From: Bacillota bacterium
GTDB lineage: Bacteria > Bacillota > SHA-98 > UBA4971
DNA length: 64,000 nucleotides
Assembly (NCBI GenBank): GCA_030024085.1
Contig: JASEJE010000007.1
Coordinates: forward strand, 51,421 to 115,420
Direction: 5' to 3'
Shown piece by piece: positions 54,729 through 63,971 of this stretch (positions are counted from its first letter, which is position 1; every line of letters begins with the position of its first letter). Under the pieces are notes generated by a model. The model saw only the letters and a list, made by a program, of their open reading frames with translations, searched no databases and was not told the origin of the DNA. A program made the translations under genes and the position numbers.

Positions 54729-55193
54729 ATGAAGACGCTTATTGAGGGCGTGCGGGTTCGCCAGCTCAGGCTGATCCCAGACGAGCGGGGTTACCTGATG
54801 GAGATGCTGCGCTCCGACTGGCCGGAGTTTGATCGGTTCGGGCAATGTTATGTGACAGCTTGCTATCCGGGCGTTGTTAAGGCCTGGCACTACCACAGGA
54901 AACAATGGGATCATTTCGTGTGCATCCATGGCATGGCAAAGGTTGTGCTCTTCGACGCAAGAAAGGACAGCCCAACACAGGGAACGATCAACGAGTTTCA
55001 CATGGGGAGCCTGAATCCCATCCTCGTAAAGATCCCGCCCCTCGTATATCACGGCTTCACAGCAGAAGGGGGCGAGACGGCATTGATAGTGAACTTCCCG
55101 ACGGAGCTTTACAACTACTCGAACCCCGATGAATTCCGAGTGCCGTATGACGACCCGGGTATACCGTACTCGTGGGGAGTAAAGCACGGATAG
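54729..55193 (+). CDS. rfbC: dTDP-4-dehydrorhamnose 3,5-epimerase family protein
   Basis: Cupin-fold sugar epimerase of the RmlC superfamily. PDERGYLMEMLR, KAWHYHRKQWDHFVCIHG (catalytic His), DSPTQGTINEFHMG and PPLVYHGF are visible. At 154 residues it is shorter than classical RmlC (about 180) and belongs to a shorter subgroup, so 3,5-epimerase activity is likely but not certain. ATG 54729 has AGGAGGAAGG upstream; the frame to 54684 overlaps the previous gene. Confidence 0.85.
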   Translation: MKTLIEGVRVRQLRLIPDERGYLMEMLRSDWPEFDRFGQCYVTACYPGVVKAWHYHRKQWDHFVCIHGMAKVVLFDARKDSPTQGTINEFHMGSLNPILVKIPPLVYHGFTAEGGETALIVNFPTELYNYSNPDEFRVPYDDPGIPYSWGVKHG

Positions 55194-55221
55194 GACCACG
55201 CTGGGAAGGGCTGGAGCCAGT

Positions 55222-56226
55222 ATGAGAATCCTTGTCACCGGCGCAGGAGGAATGCTTGGCCGCGACATGACGCTCGAGCTTGCCGCCAGGCGGCACGACG
55301 TCATCGCACTTGCCCATGGAGACCTCGATATCGCGGACATCGGGGCCGTGCGCGAGCGCATCAGCGCCTTACGTCCGGACGTGGTAGTGAATTGTGCTGC
55401 ATATACGCGTGTAGACGACGCAGAACGAGACAGGCAGACAGCATTTGCGACGAACGCCCTCGGTCCGCGAAATCTCGCTCTTGCATGTCGTCGGGCGGAT
55501 GCCGTGCTTCTACACATAAGCACAGACTACGTTTTCGACGGGGAAAAGGGAGAGCCATATACTATCTGGGACCTGCCCTCGCCCCTCAACGTCTACGGAA
55601 CCAGCAAGTGGTGGGGGGAGAATTACGTCAGGTCTCTCCTTCCTGAGCACTACCTGGTCCGGACAAGCTGGCTGTTCGGTGAGCACGGGAGGAACTTCGT
55701 CACCACCATGCTGAGAATGGCGGATAGGTGCCGTGCCGACGAGCTTGAGTCCTCCCGCACAGCTTGCGCTCCTCGTGGCGTGGCGCAGGGTGTTGATGAG
55801 AGGGCAAGCGTCCGTCCCGCACGTGAAGGGGCAACCGCAGAGGATCAGCGAGCTCCGTCGAGTGGTAGACAGCACATACCGGTCGTCGCAGACCAGCAAG
55901 GTTCTCCCACGTACACCGTAGACCTCGCAAAGGCCTGCGCCGACCTTCTGGAGACCGGCTGCTTCGGCATCTACCATGTGACAAACCAGGGCGTGACCAC
56001 CTGGTACGAGTTCGCGAAGGCCATATTCGCGCGTGCCGGTCTCGCCATTAACGTGCGACCAGTAACGTCGGACGAATTCGCGCGACCGGCCAGGCGCCCG
56101 AGGAACTCAGCGCTGGACGCGTATCCTCTGCGTGAGACCATCGGCTACGTTCTCCCGCCATGGGAGGATGCTCTCGCCCGCTTTCTAAGCGGTATGGGTA
56201 AGGCGCAGGAGCACCGGGAGGGTTGA
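55222..56226 (+). CDS. rfbD: dTDP-4-dehydrorhamnose reductase with an internal insertion
   Basis: NADPH-dependent last step of dTDP-L-rhamnose synthesis. ILVTGAGGMLGRDMTLEL (nucleotide motif), NCAAYTRVDDAE, HISTDYVFDGEKGEPY, YGTSKWWGE (catalytic Tyr and Lys) and VVADQQGSPTYTVDLA. Between RNFVTTMLRMADR and VVADQQGSPT there are about 45 extra residues, rich in Ala, Arg, Ser and Glu, where the family has under ten. The result is 334 residues against about 285. The reading frame is preserved. Confidence 0.92.
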   Translation: MRILVTGAGGMLGRDMTLELAARRHDVIALAHGDLDIADIGAVRERISALRPDVVVNCAAYTRVDDAERDRQTAFATNALGPRNLALACRRADAVLLHISTDYVFDGEKGEPYTIWDLPSPLNVYGTSKWWGENYVRSLLPEHYLVRTSWLFGEHGRNFVTTMLRMADRCRADELESSRTACAPRGVAQGVDERASVRPAREGATAEDQRAPSSGRQHIPVVADQQGSPTYTVDLAKACADLLETGCFGIYHVTNQGVTTWYEFAKAIFARAGLAINVRPVTSDEFARPARRPRNSALDAYPLRETIGYVLPPWEDALARFLSGMGKAQEHREG

Positions 56227-56230
56227 TGGC

Positions 56231-57220
56231 ATGAAACTGCTTGTCACAGGCGGCGCCGGTTTCATCGGGTCGAACTTCATAAGATACGTGCTGGGGACAC
56301 GGTCAGACTGGCACGTCATAAACCTGGATAAGCTTACATATGCAGGCAACCTGGAGAACCTTGCCGATGTCACCAGCAACCCGGCTTACGGAGATAGATA
56401 CTCGTTTGTGCATGGCGACATCGCCGACAGGGAACTGGTGAACCGGATATTCGAAGACGAGCGTCCCGACGTGGTTATCAACTTCGCTGCCGAAAGCCAC
56501 GTAGACCGGAGTATACTCGATCCCACTCCATTCATTGAAACAAACGTGAAGGGAACCCAGGTACTGCTCGAGGCCGCGAGGCGTCACGGGACTGGTCGGT
56601 TCGTGCAGATCTCCACCGATGAAGTCTATGGTTCCCTCGGGCCTGATGATCCGCCCTGTACCGAAGAAAGCCCGCTAGCTCCCAACAGCCCGTATTCGGC
56701 AAGCAAGGCGGCAGCGGACCTTATGGCCAGGGCGTATTTCAAGACCTACGGGGTGCCCGTGATCATCACCAGGTGCACAAACAACTACGGCCCGTATCAG
56801 TATCCTGAGAAATTCATTCCCGTGATGATCCTCAACGCTCTTCAAAACAAACCCCTCCCGATTTACGGGGATGGCCAGAACGTTCGCGACTGGATCCATG
56901 TCGAAGACCATTGCCGCGCAATAGTCCTCCTCATCGAACGCGGCCGGGTCGGCGAAATCTACAACATCGGCGCCAATTGCGAGTGGCGCAACATCGATCT
57001 CGCAAAGGCGATCCTCAAAGTAACCGGCCGTCCGGAAAGCCTGATCCAGTTCGTGCCCGATAGGCCGGGACATGACAGGCGGTATGCGTTGTGCGCTGCA
57101 AAGCTGTCGAGTGAAACGGGGTGGGTTCCGCGACATCTCATTGAGAATGCGATTCTCGAAGTCGTAGAGTGGTATAGACAAGGAGGTCGCCCGCGCGGGT
57201 CAGCCATTGGTAGACAATGA
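56231..57220 (+). CDS. rfbB: dTDP-glucose 4,6-dehydratase
   Basis: Converts dTDP-glucose to dTDP-4-keto-6-deoxyglucose. KLLVTGGAGFIGSNFIRYVL, HGDIADRELV, FAAESHVDRSI, the active-site STDEVYGSLG and YSASKAAADLM (Tyr and Lys), then TRCTNNYGPYQYPEKFIP. 329 residues, normal. Starts four bases after the rfbD stop. Completes the four-enzyme route to dTDP-L-rhamnose with the preceding genes. Confidence 0.96.
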   Translation: MKLLVTGGAGFIGSNFIRYVLGTRSDWHVINLDKLTYAGNLENLADVTSNPAYGDRYSFVHGDIADRELVNRIFEDERPDVVINFAAESHVDRSILDPTPFIETNVKGTQVLLEAARRHGTGRFVQISTDEVYGSLGPDDPPCTEESPLAPNSPYSASKAAADLMARAYFKTYGVPVIITRCTNNYGPYQYPEKFIPVMILNALQNKPLPIYGDGQNVRDWIHVEDHCRAIVLLIERGRVGEIYNIGANCEWRNIDLAKAILKVTGRPESLIQFVPDRPGHDRRYALCAAKLSSETGWVPRHLIENAILEVVEWYRQGGRPRGSAIGRQ

Positions 57221-57239
57221 GTCAGGTAGAGATAACCGC

Positions 57240-60104
57240 TCACATCCGCTGTAACTTCATCCCCGCTGCCATGCGACTTGACCCGTTTTGTTTAGCTAGA
57301 TCCAGGACTTGAGCTAGTTTGAGCCGCGTCACATCCGGTGAATAAAGTTTATGTATTATGGCTCGACCGTTGAGGGACAACTTCTCCCATAGCGATTTAT
57401 CCCGATATAAGCGGATCACGGCCCTAGCGAACTCGACCGGGTCGTCAGCAACCAGTACATTATGGCCATTCACGAGTTCCATGCCCTCTGCGCCTATGCT
57501 AGTTGTTACTACCGGGACTCCTGCGGCCATTGCCTCACCGATCTTACCCTTCATGCCCGCTCCATAACGTAACGGGGCTACTGAAACCCGGACCGCTGCC
57601 AGGTAAGAGGCGAGGTCAGGCACATACCCTGTCACTATGACGTTCGCAGAGTGGAATTCTCGGACTTCGGGAGGTGGGTTATTACCTACTACAAAGAGTC
57701 GGATATCTTGAACCTCTGCATGGATCATGGGGAAGATTTCTTCGCAGAGGTATATCACCGCGTCGATATTCGGTCTATGTGCGAAGTTACCTACAAATAG
57801 GATACCTGAACGCTCTTCGAACCCCTTATTGCCGTCTAGAGACGCAGATTCATGAATGTTGGGAATCACAGCTACACAGAGATTGGGGTTCTCGCTCAGC
57901 AGCACTTGACGGTCATTCTCTGTAACTGTGATTACGAGGTCAGCCTGTCCGTATACACTCAGTTCCCTGAGACGAGTTCGCTCGGCATTAGCTATGAGCT
58001 GCGTGTTGCCTTTCAACTCTCCCTCGCGCCGCTCTCTCAAGAAATGTACGTCTACACTGTCGACGATAACGGCCGTGTAAGGTGAGAAACGTCTCACTAG
58101 CGGAAGGTACTGTCCCGCAAGCTCATAGAAAGATAGCCATGCCACAGAGTAGTTGCGTAAGCTGAGTATAGTCTCAAGATCAACCCTGGGGGCCTGGATC
58201 TTATAGCCCAGTTCTGCCATGCGCTCTGGATCCGTGGAATAGGTCAGGATCCCCATACTTCTTAGCTCATTGGCATATCGGTCCTGGTCTTGGCCATTTC
58301 TCGCGATATATGTAATGTGATACCCGGACTGTTGCATAAGACGTAGAATATTAAACAATCGCTGTGAACCAGACGCTCGATCGTAAAGAGGCATGAACGG
58401 ATCAATCACAAGGATGTTTTCGCCGTGGCTATGATGCGCTGCCCTACTTATTACTGCCAGAGGGGAGGGAGGCTGTTTGCATAGAATATGTCCCCACCGT
58501 TCCTTGAATTTCATCCGATTTACCACCTGGTAGGATTTCACGCCTGTACTCACATCGGTTCCCGCTGTAACACCCTCGTAGTGTACAACCCGGCTAAATG
58601 GCTGGTAGACCACTTTGTACCCCAGCTCCCTGATCCGAAAACACAGGTCGGTATCTTCGTAGTAAGCAGGACTGTAGATGGGATCAAAGCCACCCGCAAG
58701 TTGGAATACTGATGAACGGACCAACAGGCAAGCTCCAGAACAGTAATCAACCTCGCGCACATAGTTGTATTCAGGCTTTTGAGGGTCATCACCCCTACCA
58801 TAGTTCCATCCGGACCCGTCCGAGAAAATAATGCCCCCCGCCTCCTGGAGACGGCCATCAGGATAGAGGAGCATACTTCCCACCGCACCAATACTCGGGT
58901 TAGCCTCGGCAGTCTCGACCAATCTCGTCAGCCAACCCGGGGTTACTTCAGTATCGTTATTCAAGAACACAAGATATTTGGTACTGCTTGTAGAGGCAGC
59001 TTGATTGCACGCCTCTCCAAAGCCGATGTTTGTCGAATTGCGGATTGATCGTAAGTAGTCTGCGAGTCCCGCAAGAAAGTCGGGGGTACTGTCAGAAGAG
59101 GCATTGTCTACGACGACTATTTCATAAGGGTACCCCTCCGTGTTTTGGAAAATAGATTCCAGGCACTTACTCGTATACTCAACTTTATTGTGGACTGGAA
59201 TTATGATAGTGACATCAGCGGGCTTCATGGAATCGGCGGCCAAATCCCTTGAACCAGAAGATTCCAGGTGATTCTCGCTGGTGCCTACCCCACATGTCTT
59301 TGACCCTAACTTTGTGGCGGATGCCAGCATTCGTTCGGCAGAGGAGAGACTCTTGTGGTCAAGCGCGCTCTCTTCCGGAGCCAAAACTCTCGAAGAATTT
59401 GTTGCTACGATCAAAAACTGATAATCATGACCTTCCGCAGACAGCCGGTGACCATTCAGACCGAAAGCATTGAGACTAGACACAATTGCGGGAGGGATGG
59501 TTCCCCCATCGAAGTTTCTCACTGCAGTGATCTTTATGATGTTCCATCCCACACTGTTAAGCAACTCAACTATTGATGTTTTTGTGAAGAAACGTAGGTG
59601 GGTATCGTCGAGAATCCCGGCGTCGCAATACCTCCACTCCCCGTTTATCAAATCCCGAATTACCGACCAGTGGGCCACGTTCGGCACGCTACAAATGATG
59701 TTCGCTCCATCTCTGAGACAGCAAGAGAGAGCAACAAGGGTCTCCTTCGGGCATCTTAGATGCTCGATAACGTCGGACAGGATTAGGCAATCGTAGTACC
59801 CTTGTGGCAGATCTCTCGCGAGAATCTCAACGTCTCCTACATAAACCTTATCCAGCACATTCCTAGCTTTATCAGCGACTTCAGGCATAAGTTCTATACC
59901 GACTACTTCCCGATCCGGACGTAGCCTTTTTAGTTCCCTGCCAAGTATGCCGGCCCCGCACCCAACGTCTAGGATTCTTAAGGCCGTATCTGGAATTAGA
60001 GCCAAGATCTCAGGCCTTAGATGGGTATAGTAGCTCCAATCCTTCAAGCTGGACCGACCCCCCTTTTCTGGACATCTAGGCCTTAACAGCAGGTTCTCCG
60101 CCAT
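57240..60104 (-). CDS. three-domain methyltransferase / GT2 / GT4 glycan enzyme
   Basis: Order of domains: class I SAM methyltransferase (RILDVGCGAGILGREL; DVIEHLRCP) within the first 250 residues; GT2 glycosyltransferase (TIIIPVHNKVEYT, NIGFGEACNQA, FLNNDTEVTPGWL, EDTDLCFR) about 295-570; GT4 glycosyltransferase to the end (GILFVGNFAHRPN, APLRYGAGMKGKIGEAMAAGVPVVTT). ATG 60104 is used; it has no clear SD, and TTG 60047 after an AAAAGGGGGG run is a real alternative. The frame is open to 60203 through a transposase remnant. About 950 residues. Convergent with the rfb genes; base composition is more AT-rich than its neighbours, which hints at transfer. Confidence 0.88.
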   Translation of the reverse strand: MAENLLLRPRCPEKGGRSSLKDWSYYTHLRPEILALIPDTALRILDVGCGAGILGRELKRLRPDREVVGIELMPEVADKARNVLDKVYVGDVEILARDLPQGYYDCLILSDVIEHLRCPKETLVALSCCLRDGANIICSVPNVAHWSVIRDLINGEWRYCDAGILDDTHLRFFTKTSIVELLNSVGWNIIKITAVRNFDGGTIPPAIVSSLNAFGLNGHRLSAEGHDYQFLIVATNSSRVLAPEESALDHKSLSSAERMLASATKLGSKTCGVGTSENHLESSGSRDLAADSMKPADVTIIIPVHNKVEYTSKCLESIFQNTEGYPYEIVVVDNASSDSTPDFLAGLADYLRSIRNSTNIGFGEACNQAASTSSTKYLVFLNNDTEVTPGWLTRLVETAEANPSIGAVGSMLLYPDGRLQEAGGIIFSDGSGWNYGRGDDPQKPEYNYVREVDYCSGACLLVRSSVFQLAGGFDPIYSPAYYEDTDLCFRIRELGYKVVYQPFSRVVHYEGVTAGTDVSTGVKSYQVVNRMKFKERWGHILCKQPPSPLAVISRAAHHSHGENILVIDPFMPLYDRASGSQRLFNILRLMQQSGYHITYIARNGQDQDRYANELRSMGILTYSTDPERMAELGYKIQAPRVDLETILSLRNYSVAWLSFYELAGQYLPLVRRFSPYTAVIVDSVDVHFLRERREGELKGNTQLIANAERTRLRELSVYGQADLVITVTENDRQVLLSENPNLCVAVIPNIHESASLDGNKGFEERSGILFVGNFAHRPNIDAVIYLCEEIFPMIHAEVQDIRLFVVGNNPPPEVREFHSANVIVTGYVPDLASYLAAVRVSVAPLRYGAGMKGKIGEAMAAGVPVVTTSIGAEGMELVNGHNVLVADDPVEFARAVIRLYRDKSLWEKLSLNGRAIIHKLYSPDVTRLKLAQVLDLAKQNGSSRMAAGMKLQRM

Positions 60105-60203
60105 AGCGTGCGTGCTACGCCCAACTATGGCGCAGTTGCCCGTCTCGTTCGCTTCCCATACTACTGCAAGCTTCTGCTCTGCCGTGTACCGCCTACGTGT
60201 CAC
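60105..60203 (-). pseudogene. transposase N-terminal fragment joined to the glycan gene
   Basis: The codons read RRRYTAEQKLAVVWEANETG, which matches the helix-turn-helix opening of IS3-type OrfA/IS2-like transposases. After about 30 residues the similarity stops and the frame runs straight into the methyltransferase domain. No inverted repeats or rest of the transposase were found. Confidence 0.6.
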
Positions 60204-60870
60204 CTGTACTCTACGCCCTCGCTGCTACTCTACCACCCTAAGGCTCCTCCGTCCAGACCAGTTGGGGGGCTGCCGGGCTGTGCGCAAGTTCGACCAATCG
60301 CTCAGGAGGCATATCCTCCGCAAGGTTGCTAGAATACCACTTCGGGTCTCCCTCATCGCTGGGCAGAGCCCGCTCACAAACAGGCCATCCCATGGGTCCG
60401 GTAAGGCCTGGCCTCCAGTTAGCATTAGCTGTTGCGAGAGTACAGACCTGCGCTTTAGTTTCGGGATTCAACTGGGCAGGGTTGCCACTTTCCCTGTGAA
60501 TGCATATTGAATCCAGGACTATCTGAGAGTCTCCTGCTGGGATTCATGAGTGATGGTTAGCATGTTCTATGCCAGCAGACTCGGGTACAGGGGATATCCC
60601 CGGGGCGGCCGAAAGACAAGTTGAGCTCCATAGGGGCAAACAGATTTGTTCAAGAAGGCATCGGCAATTTCTTCACAGCGGGCCGTATACCTGCTGACAT
60701 TCGACAGCCCACAGACACTCCGGAGAGCCCTGCTCAAGATGGTAATACTCTACCTCGAGACCGAATGACACCTCGAGGAAATCCTCAATCTCACCATAAA
60801 CGAGGACATTGATTTCTTCATCTAGGGCTCATGGCTTCGACGAGTCACCCGACGAACGGCAACAACCATC
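60204..60870. other. gene-poor region between glycan gene and second AOR
   Basis: About 670 bases. Short open frames on the minus strand near 60225-60471 and on the + strand near 60621-60812 have no family likeness or SD. A stretch at 60720-60825 reads in one + frame as a plausible but stop-interrupted peptide. Probably decayed mobile DNA. Confidence 0.45.
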
Positions 60871-62655
60871 TCAGCACCCCGTTCTAGAGATGTCACTGCA
60901 TACGTAGTCAACAGCGGCTTGGAGGTACTGGCTATCTAGCATGCCGACGGGGCTTGGGGTTTCGGAGACCCGCACGGGCACGCGGAGGTCGTCGAAGGAG
61001 AACCCTTCGCGGACCTTGAAAGCGTACTTGCGGCTGTGTATCTCCGTGCCGATCCTTTGGAGATCCTCGGGAGCGCGGTCAAACCCGGCTACGCGCAGTG
61101 CGGCGGAGGCGGTCTCGGGGTGGTATATGCCTCTCGCGAAGAAGCACACCACCAGGCTGGACAGGACCTGCCGCCAGCGCTCCTCCTTCAGGATCTCGCG
61201 AGCAAGCTCGTCCGGGCCGACCTGCCTCTTCGTCAACACCTTCTGGTCGATGCTGTATCCGGCGTTGTCCAGGTGGCTGTGCCGCGCGCCCACCAGGAAC
61301 CCCAGGTATGCCCCAGGACCCGTGTGATAGCCTGGCATCTCGTTGCCGCCGAAGGCGAGGGCGAAGTCTTTGCCGCCGTATACCGAGGCAGCGTGCTCGA
61401 CGCCGCGCGCGAGGGCCGCGTAGAACTCGTTCGGCTGCTCCACGATGCGCCCGACCGCCTCCAGGTAGACAGGATAGTCGCCCCATGCGAACCTCAATCC
61501 GCCCGTCTGCTCATCGGATATCAGTCCGCGCTCCTGCGCTTCGGTCGCCCACGCCAGAACGACGCCGCTGCTCATGGCGTCCAGGCCGTACACCTCTATG
61601 CGGTCGATGAGCTTCAGAAGGCCCTCGGGGTCCGACCCGCCGAGCATCGAGCCAAGCGCGTAGATGAGCTCGTAGTCGTATGAGATCATGCTGGTCTTGT
61701 AAAAGTAAGGTTCGTTCTCGTCAGGCTCCCGGAGCGCCGCAATGTGTATGCACCCCACCGGACAGTGAGAGCACGCCAGCCTCCGCCCCAGGTAATGCTC
61801 GGCCAGGGCCTCGCCGCAGATACGGTCAGCCCCCTCAAACCTGGCGTCCTTCAGGTTACGCGTGGGCAGGCCACCGAGGGCGTTCAGGGGCAGGATGTTC
61901 TCCGGCGTCCCGAGGTCGTGGTATTTCTTCATGACCGGCGATGCCACGGCCTCCTGGTATATCTGGTCGTATACCCGCCGGTATTCCGCCGCCCCGAACC
62001 CGCCCCCGCCCTCGCCCACCGGCAGCGAGTGCTTGCCTGACACCACGACCGCCTTCAGTTTCTTGCTGCCGAAGACCGCGCCAAGCCCCAGCCTGCCAAA
62101 ATGCCTGTAGCTCTCCGTGGTAACGCAGGCGTATGGTATCAATTTCTCGCCCGCCCTGCCGATGCGCATGATGCTGCGGAGCCCGGCCGCCGGCTCGTTC
62201 TCCCGAATGATGCGCCCCACGGTGAAGCTGTTCCTCATGCCCCAGAGGGTGCGGGCGTCGCGGAAATGGACCTCGCTGCCGTGGATAGCCACATACCCTG
62301 GGATATCGTTCGCTCCTCGGATGACGATCGCCCCGTACCCGGCCGTCCGGATGGCGACGGCGCTGCGCCCCCCGGCGTGGCTCTCGCCGAGGTTGCCGGT
62401 GTGCGGGGACTTGAACATGGCCACGGTTTTCGAGGCCAGGGGGAACAGCCCCGTCAGCGGACCCACCGCAAATATGATGGGGTTCTCGGGGGAGAGCGGA
62501 TCGGCGCCCTTAGGACACTCCTCGTGCAGGAGCTCAACCGCCACGCCCGCCCCGCCCATGTTCTTCTCGAAGAGGTCCTCCCTCTGCTCGACCCGGTACC
62601 GCTTCTTCGAGAGGTCGATATAGAGGACGTTCGCGAGAGGATCACCCTTAAGCAT
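60871..62655 (-). CDS. aldehyde:ferredoxin oxidoreductase family protein
   Basis: Second tungstopterin AOR of the window, 594 residues. VLYIDLSKKRY opening, GPLTGLFPLASKTVAMFKSPHTGNLGESHAGG, RTAGYGAIVIRG, CSHCPVGC (4Fe-4S ligands) near residue 295 and a fourth Cys in SLVVCFF near 503. ATG 62655 overlaps the ferredoxin gene end by eight bases with AGGAGG nine bases upstream. Only distantly like the AOR at 23051; closer to the AOR-family members paired with four-cluster ferredoxins, whose substrates are often unknown. Confidence 0.93.
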   Translation of the reverse strand: MLKGDPLANVLYIDLSKKRYRVEQREDLFEKNMGGAGVAVELLHEECPKGADPLSPENPIIFAVGPLTGLFPLASKTVAMFKSPHTGNLGESHAGGRSAVAIRTAGYGAIVIRGANDIPGYVAIHGSEVHFRDARTLWGMRNSFTVGRIIRENEPAAGLRSIMRIGRAGEKLIPYACVTTESYRHFGRLGLGAVFGSKKLKAVVVSGKHSLPVGEGGGGFGAAEYRRVYDQIYQEAVASPVMKKYHDLGTPENILPLNALGGLPTRNLKDARFEGADRICGEALAEHYLGRRLACSHCPVGCIHIAALREPDENEPYFYKTSMISYDYELIYALGSMLGGSDPEGLLKLIDRIEVYGLDAMSSGVVLAWATEAQERGLISDEQTGGLRFAWGDYPVYLEAVGRIVEQPNEFYAALARGVEHAASVYGGKDFALAFGGNEMPGYHTGPGAYLGFLVGARHSHLDNAGYSIDQKVLTKRQVGPDELAREILKEERWRQVLSSLVVCFFARGIYHPETASAALRVAGFDRAPEDLQRIGTEIHSRKYAFKVREGFSFDDLRVPVRVSETPSPVGMLDSQYLQAAVDYVCSDISRTGC

Positions 62656-63241
62656 TCGCCTCCACCTCCTCTGCCTTCCGCGTCGCGTCCGCAGCGCCAC
62701 CATCCGGCCCCTCCGCCCCTGCGGCCATGCCGGCCTGCGGCGGAGAGCTATCCTTCTCGGCCCCCTCGGCCTCCTCCACACGCTCAGCCTTCCGGGCCTT
62801 CTCAGCCTTCCCGGCATTGTCGGCCAATCCGGCACTCTCCACGTTCTTCCCTTTCACCACGCTCAACACACCATGTGGACAGAACCTGGCGCAGTAGCCG
62901 CAGTGGGTGCAGATCATGGGCTTATTGGTCTCGTCATCCCAGAAAACCGCGCCTATGACGCAGGCATCACGACAGTGGCCGCAGCCTATGCACTTCGCCG
63001 CGTCCAGCCGCACCCCGCCGCCCTTGCGGACTTGCAGCGCGCCCACAGGGCACACGCTCGCGCACGGCGGGTCGTCGCAGGCCCTGCAGACCACGACCTT
63101 GAACCCCCGCTCCATGCCACCGATGGACCTGACCCCTATGCACGTGCTGGCGAGGCCCCCCTCCCCAAGCCGCCTCGCGCACGCAAACATGCAACTCTGG
63201 CAGCCAATGCATCTTTCCGTGTCAACTACAGACAATCTCAT
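62648..63241 (-). CDS. four-cluster 4Fe-4S ferredoxin, AOR partner
   Basis: Electron-transfer subunit. Sixteen cysteines in four groups: C-x2-C-x2-C-x3-C (CIGCQSCMFAC), CRACDDPPCASVC, CIGCGHCRDAC and CTHCGYCARFC. This is the HycB/DmsB-like fold. ATG 63241 follows GGGGGCGG; about 197 residues. The last 65 are a Lys/Glu/Ala-rich tail with 9-bp repeat structure (KAEKARKAERVEEAEGAEK). Translationally coupled to the AOR gene; likely carries electrons between it and a redox partner. Confidence 0.92.
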   Translation of the reverse strand: MRLSVVDTERCIGCQSCMFACARRLGEGGLASTCIGVRSIGGMERGFKVVVCRACDDPPCASVCPVGALQVRKGGGVRLDAAKCIGCGHCRDACVIGAVFWDDETNKPMICTHCGYCARFCPHGVLSVVKGKNVESAGLADNAGKAEKARKAERVEEAEGAEKDSSPPQAGMAAGAEGPDGGAADATRKAEEVEANA

Positions 63242-63481
63242 GAGCTGTCCGCCCCCTTTCGGGAGGAAACCCCCAGCGGTATGGAGCACACTTCTACATG
63301 AACAACTCGCTGTCCTGCTGTCCCGGAGACATCCACATCATCCGCGAGCGACAAAGTGGCCAGTGATGAGCCACTCCCCTCTCCCCCGCCATGTGGCTAA
63401 AAAGCGACCACCTCGCCCGGTCTTGGGTGCGCAAGACGCCGGGAGTGGCTAAAGCCTGTCCGCCTCCGCTCCGCAAGGCGT

Positions 63482-63874
63482 TCACCTGTTGGACGTGCCT
63501 CCGCCGGGGACCAGGCGCAGCGCCAGCAGCACGATGATGGCGAGCAGGGTCGCGGCCGCCACAAGCTCCCACGAGGACAGGCGCAGCATCGGGAGGAAGA
63601 GGCAGGGCTTCAGCAGCCGAACTACGGCCTCACCCAGCTTCCAGGCGCCAAGCTGCCAGGTGAAGCACCACGAGAAGGACGCCAGGACTGACGCCGCCAG
63701 GTATTTCCGCATGTCAATGCCCATGAAGCCCGACGCCAGTATGGCAGGCGTCCTTATGGGGCCGAACCAGCGTCCGATGAACACGGTGGCGGCGCCGTAC
63801 TTGAGGAACCAGTCCTCCACTCGTGAGAGATCGACGCGACTCAGGATGCCCCCCTGGGCAAGGCGCCGGGGCAA
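63482..63874 (-). pseudogene. DedA-family membrane protein, C-terminal half
   Basis: GRWFGPIRTPAILASGFMGIDMRKY and the following spans match the C-terminal half of DedA (SNARE-associated) proteins, which flip lipids or support membrane homeostasis. Family length is about 200 residues; only 130 are here. The frame is open upstream to the window edge, but the extra codons (TPRGTALTAARRSSRPKARR) are not DedA-like and come from the repeat at 63972. TTG 63874 is a possible start. Probably a truncated remnant. Confidence 0.65.
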
Positions 63875-63971
63875 CCTCCGTGCCTTGGGCCGGCTGGAGC
63901 GCCTGGCTGCTGTGAGCGCCGTACCTCTAGGTGTGAGTTCAGAAGTCCATGCCGGTTTGGGAGAAGATTCC

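Noticed and set aside
54135..55523. 462-codon open frame on the minus strand
   Set aside because: Antisense to rfbA, rfbC and rfbD, which are all clearly coding; Ser/Arg-rich shadow composition.
60225..60471. Small protein genes before the glycan gene
   Set aside because: Two overlapping frames with no SD, no conserved motif, and likely decayed mobile DNA.
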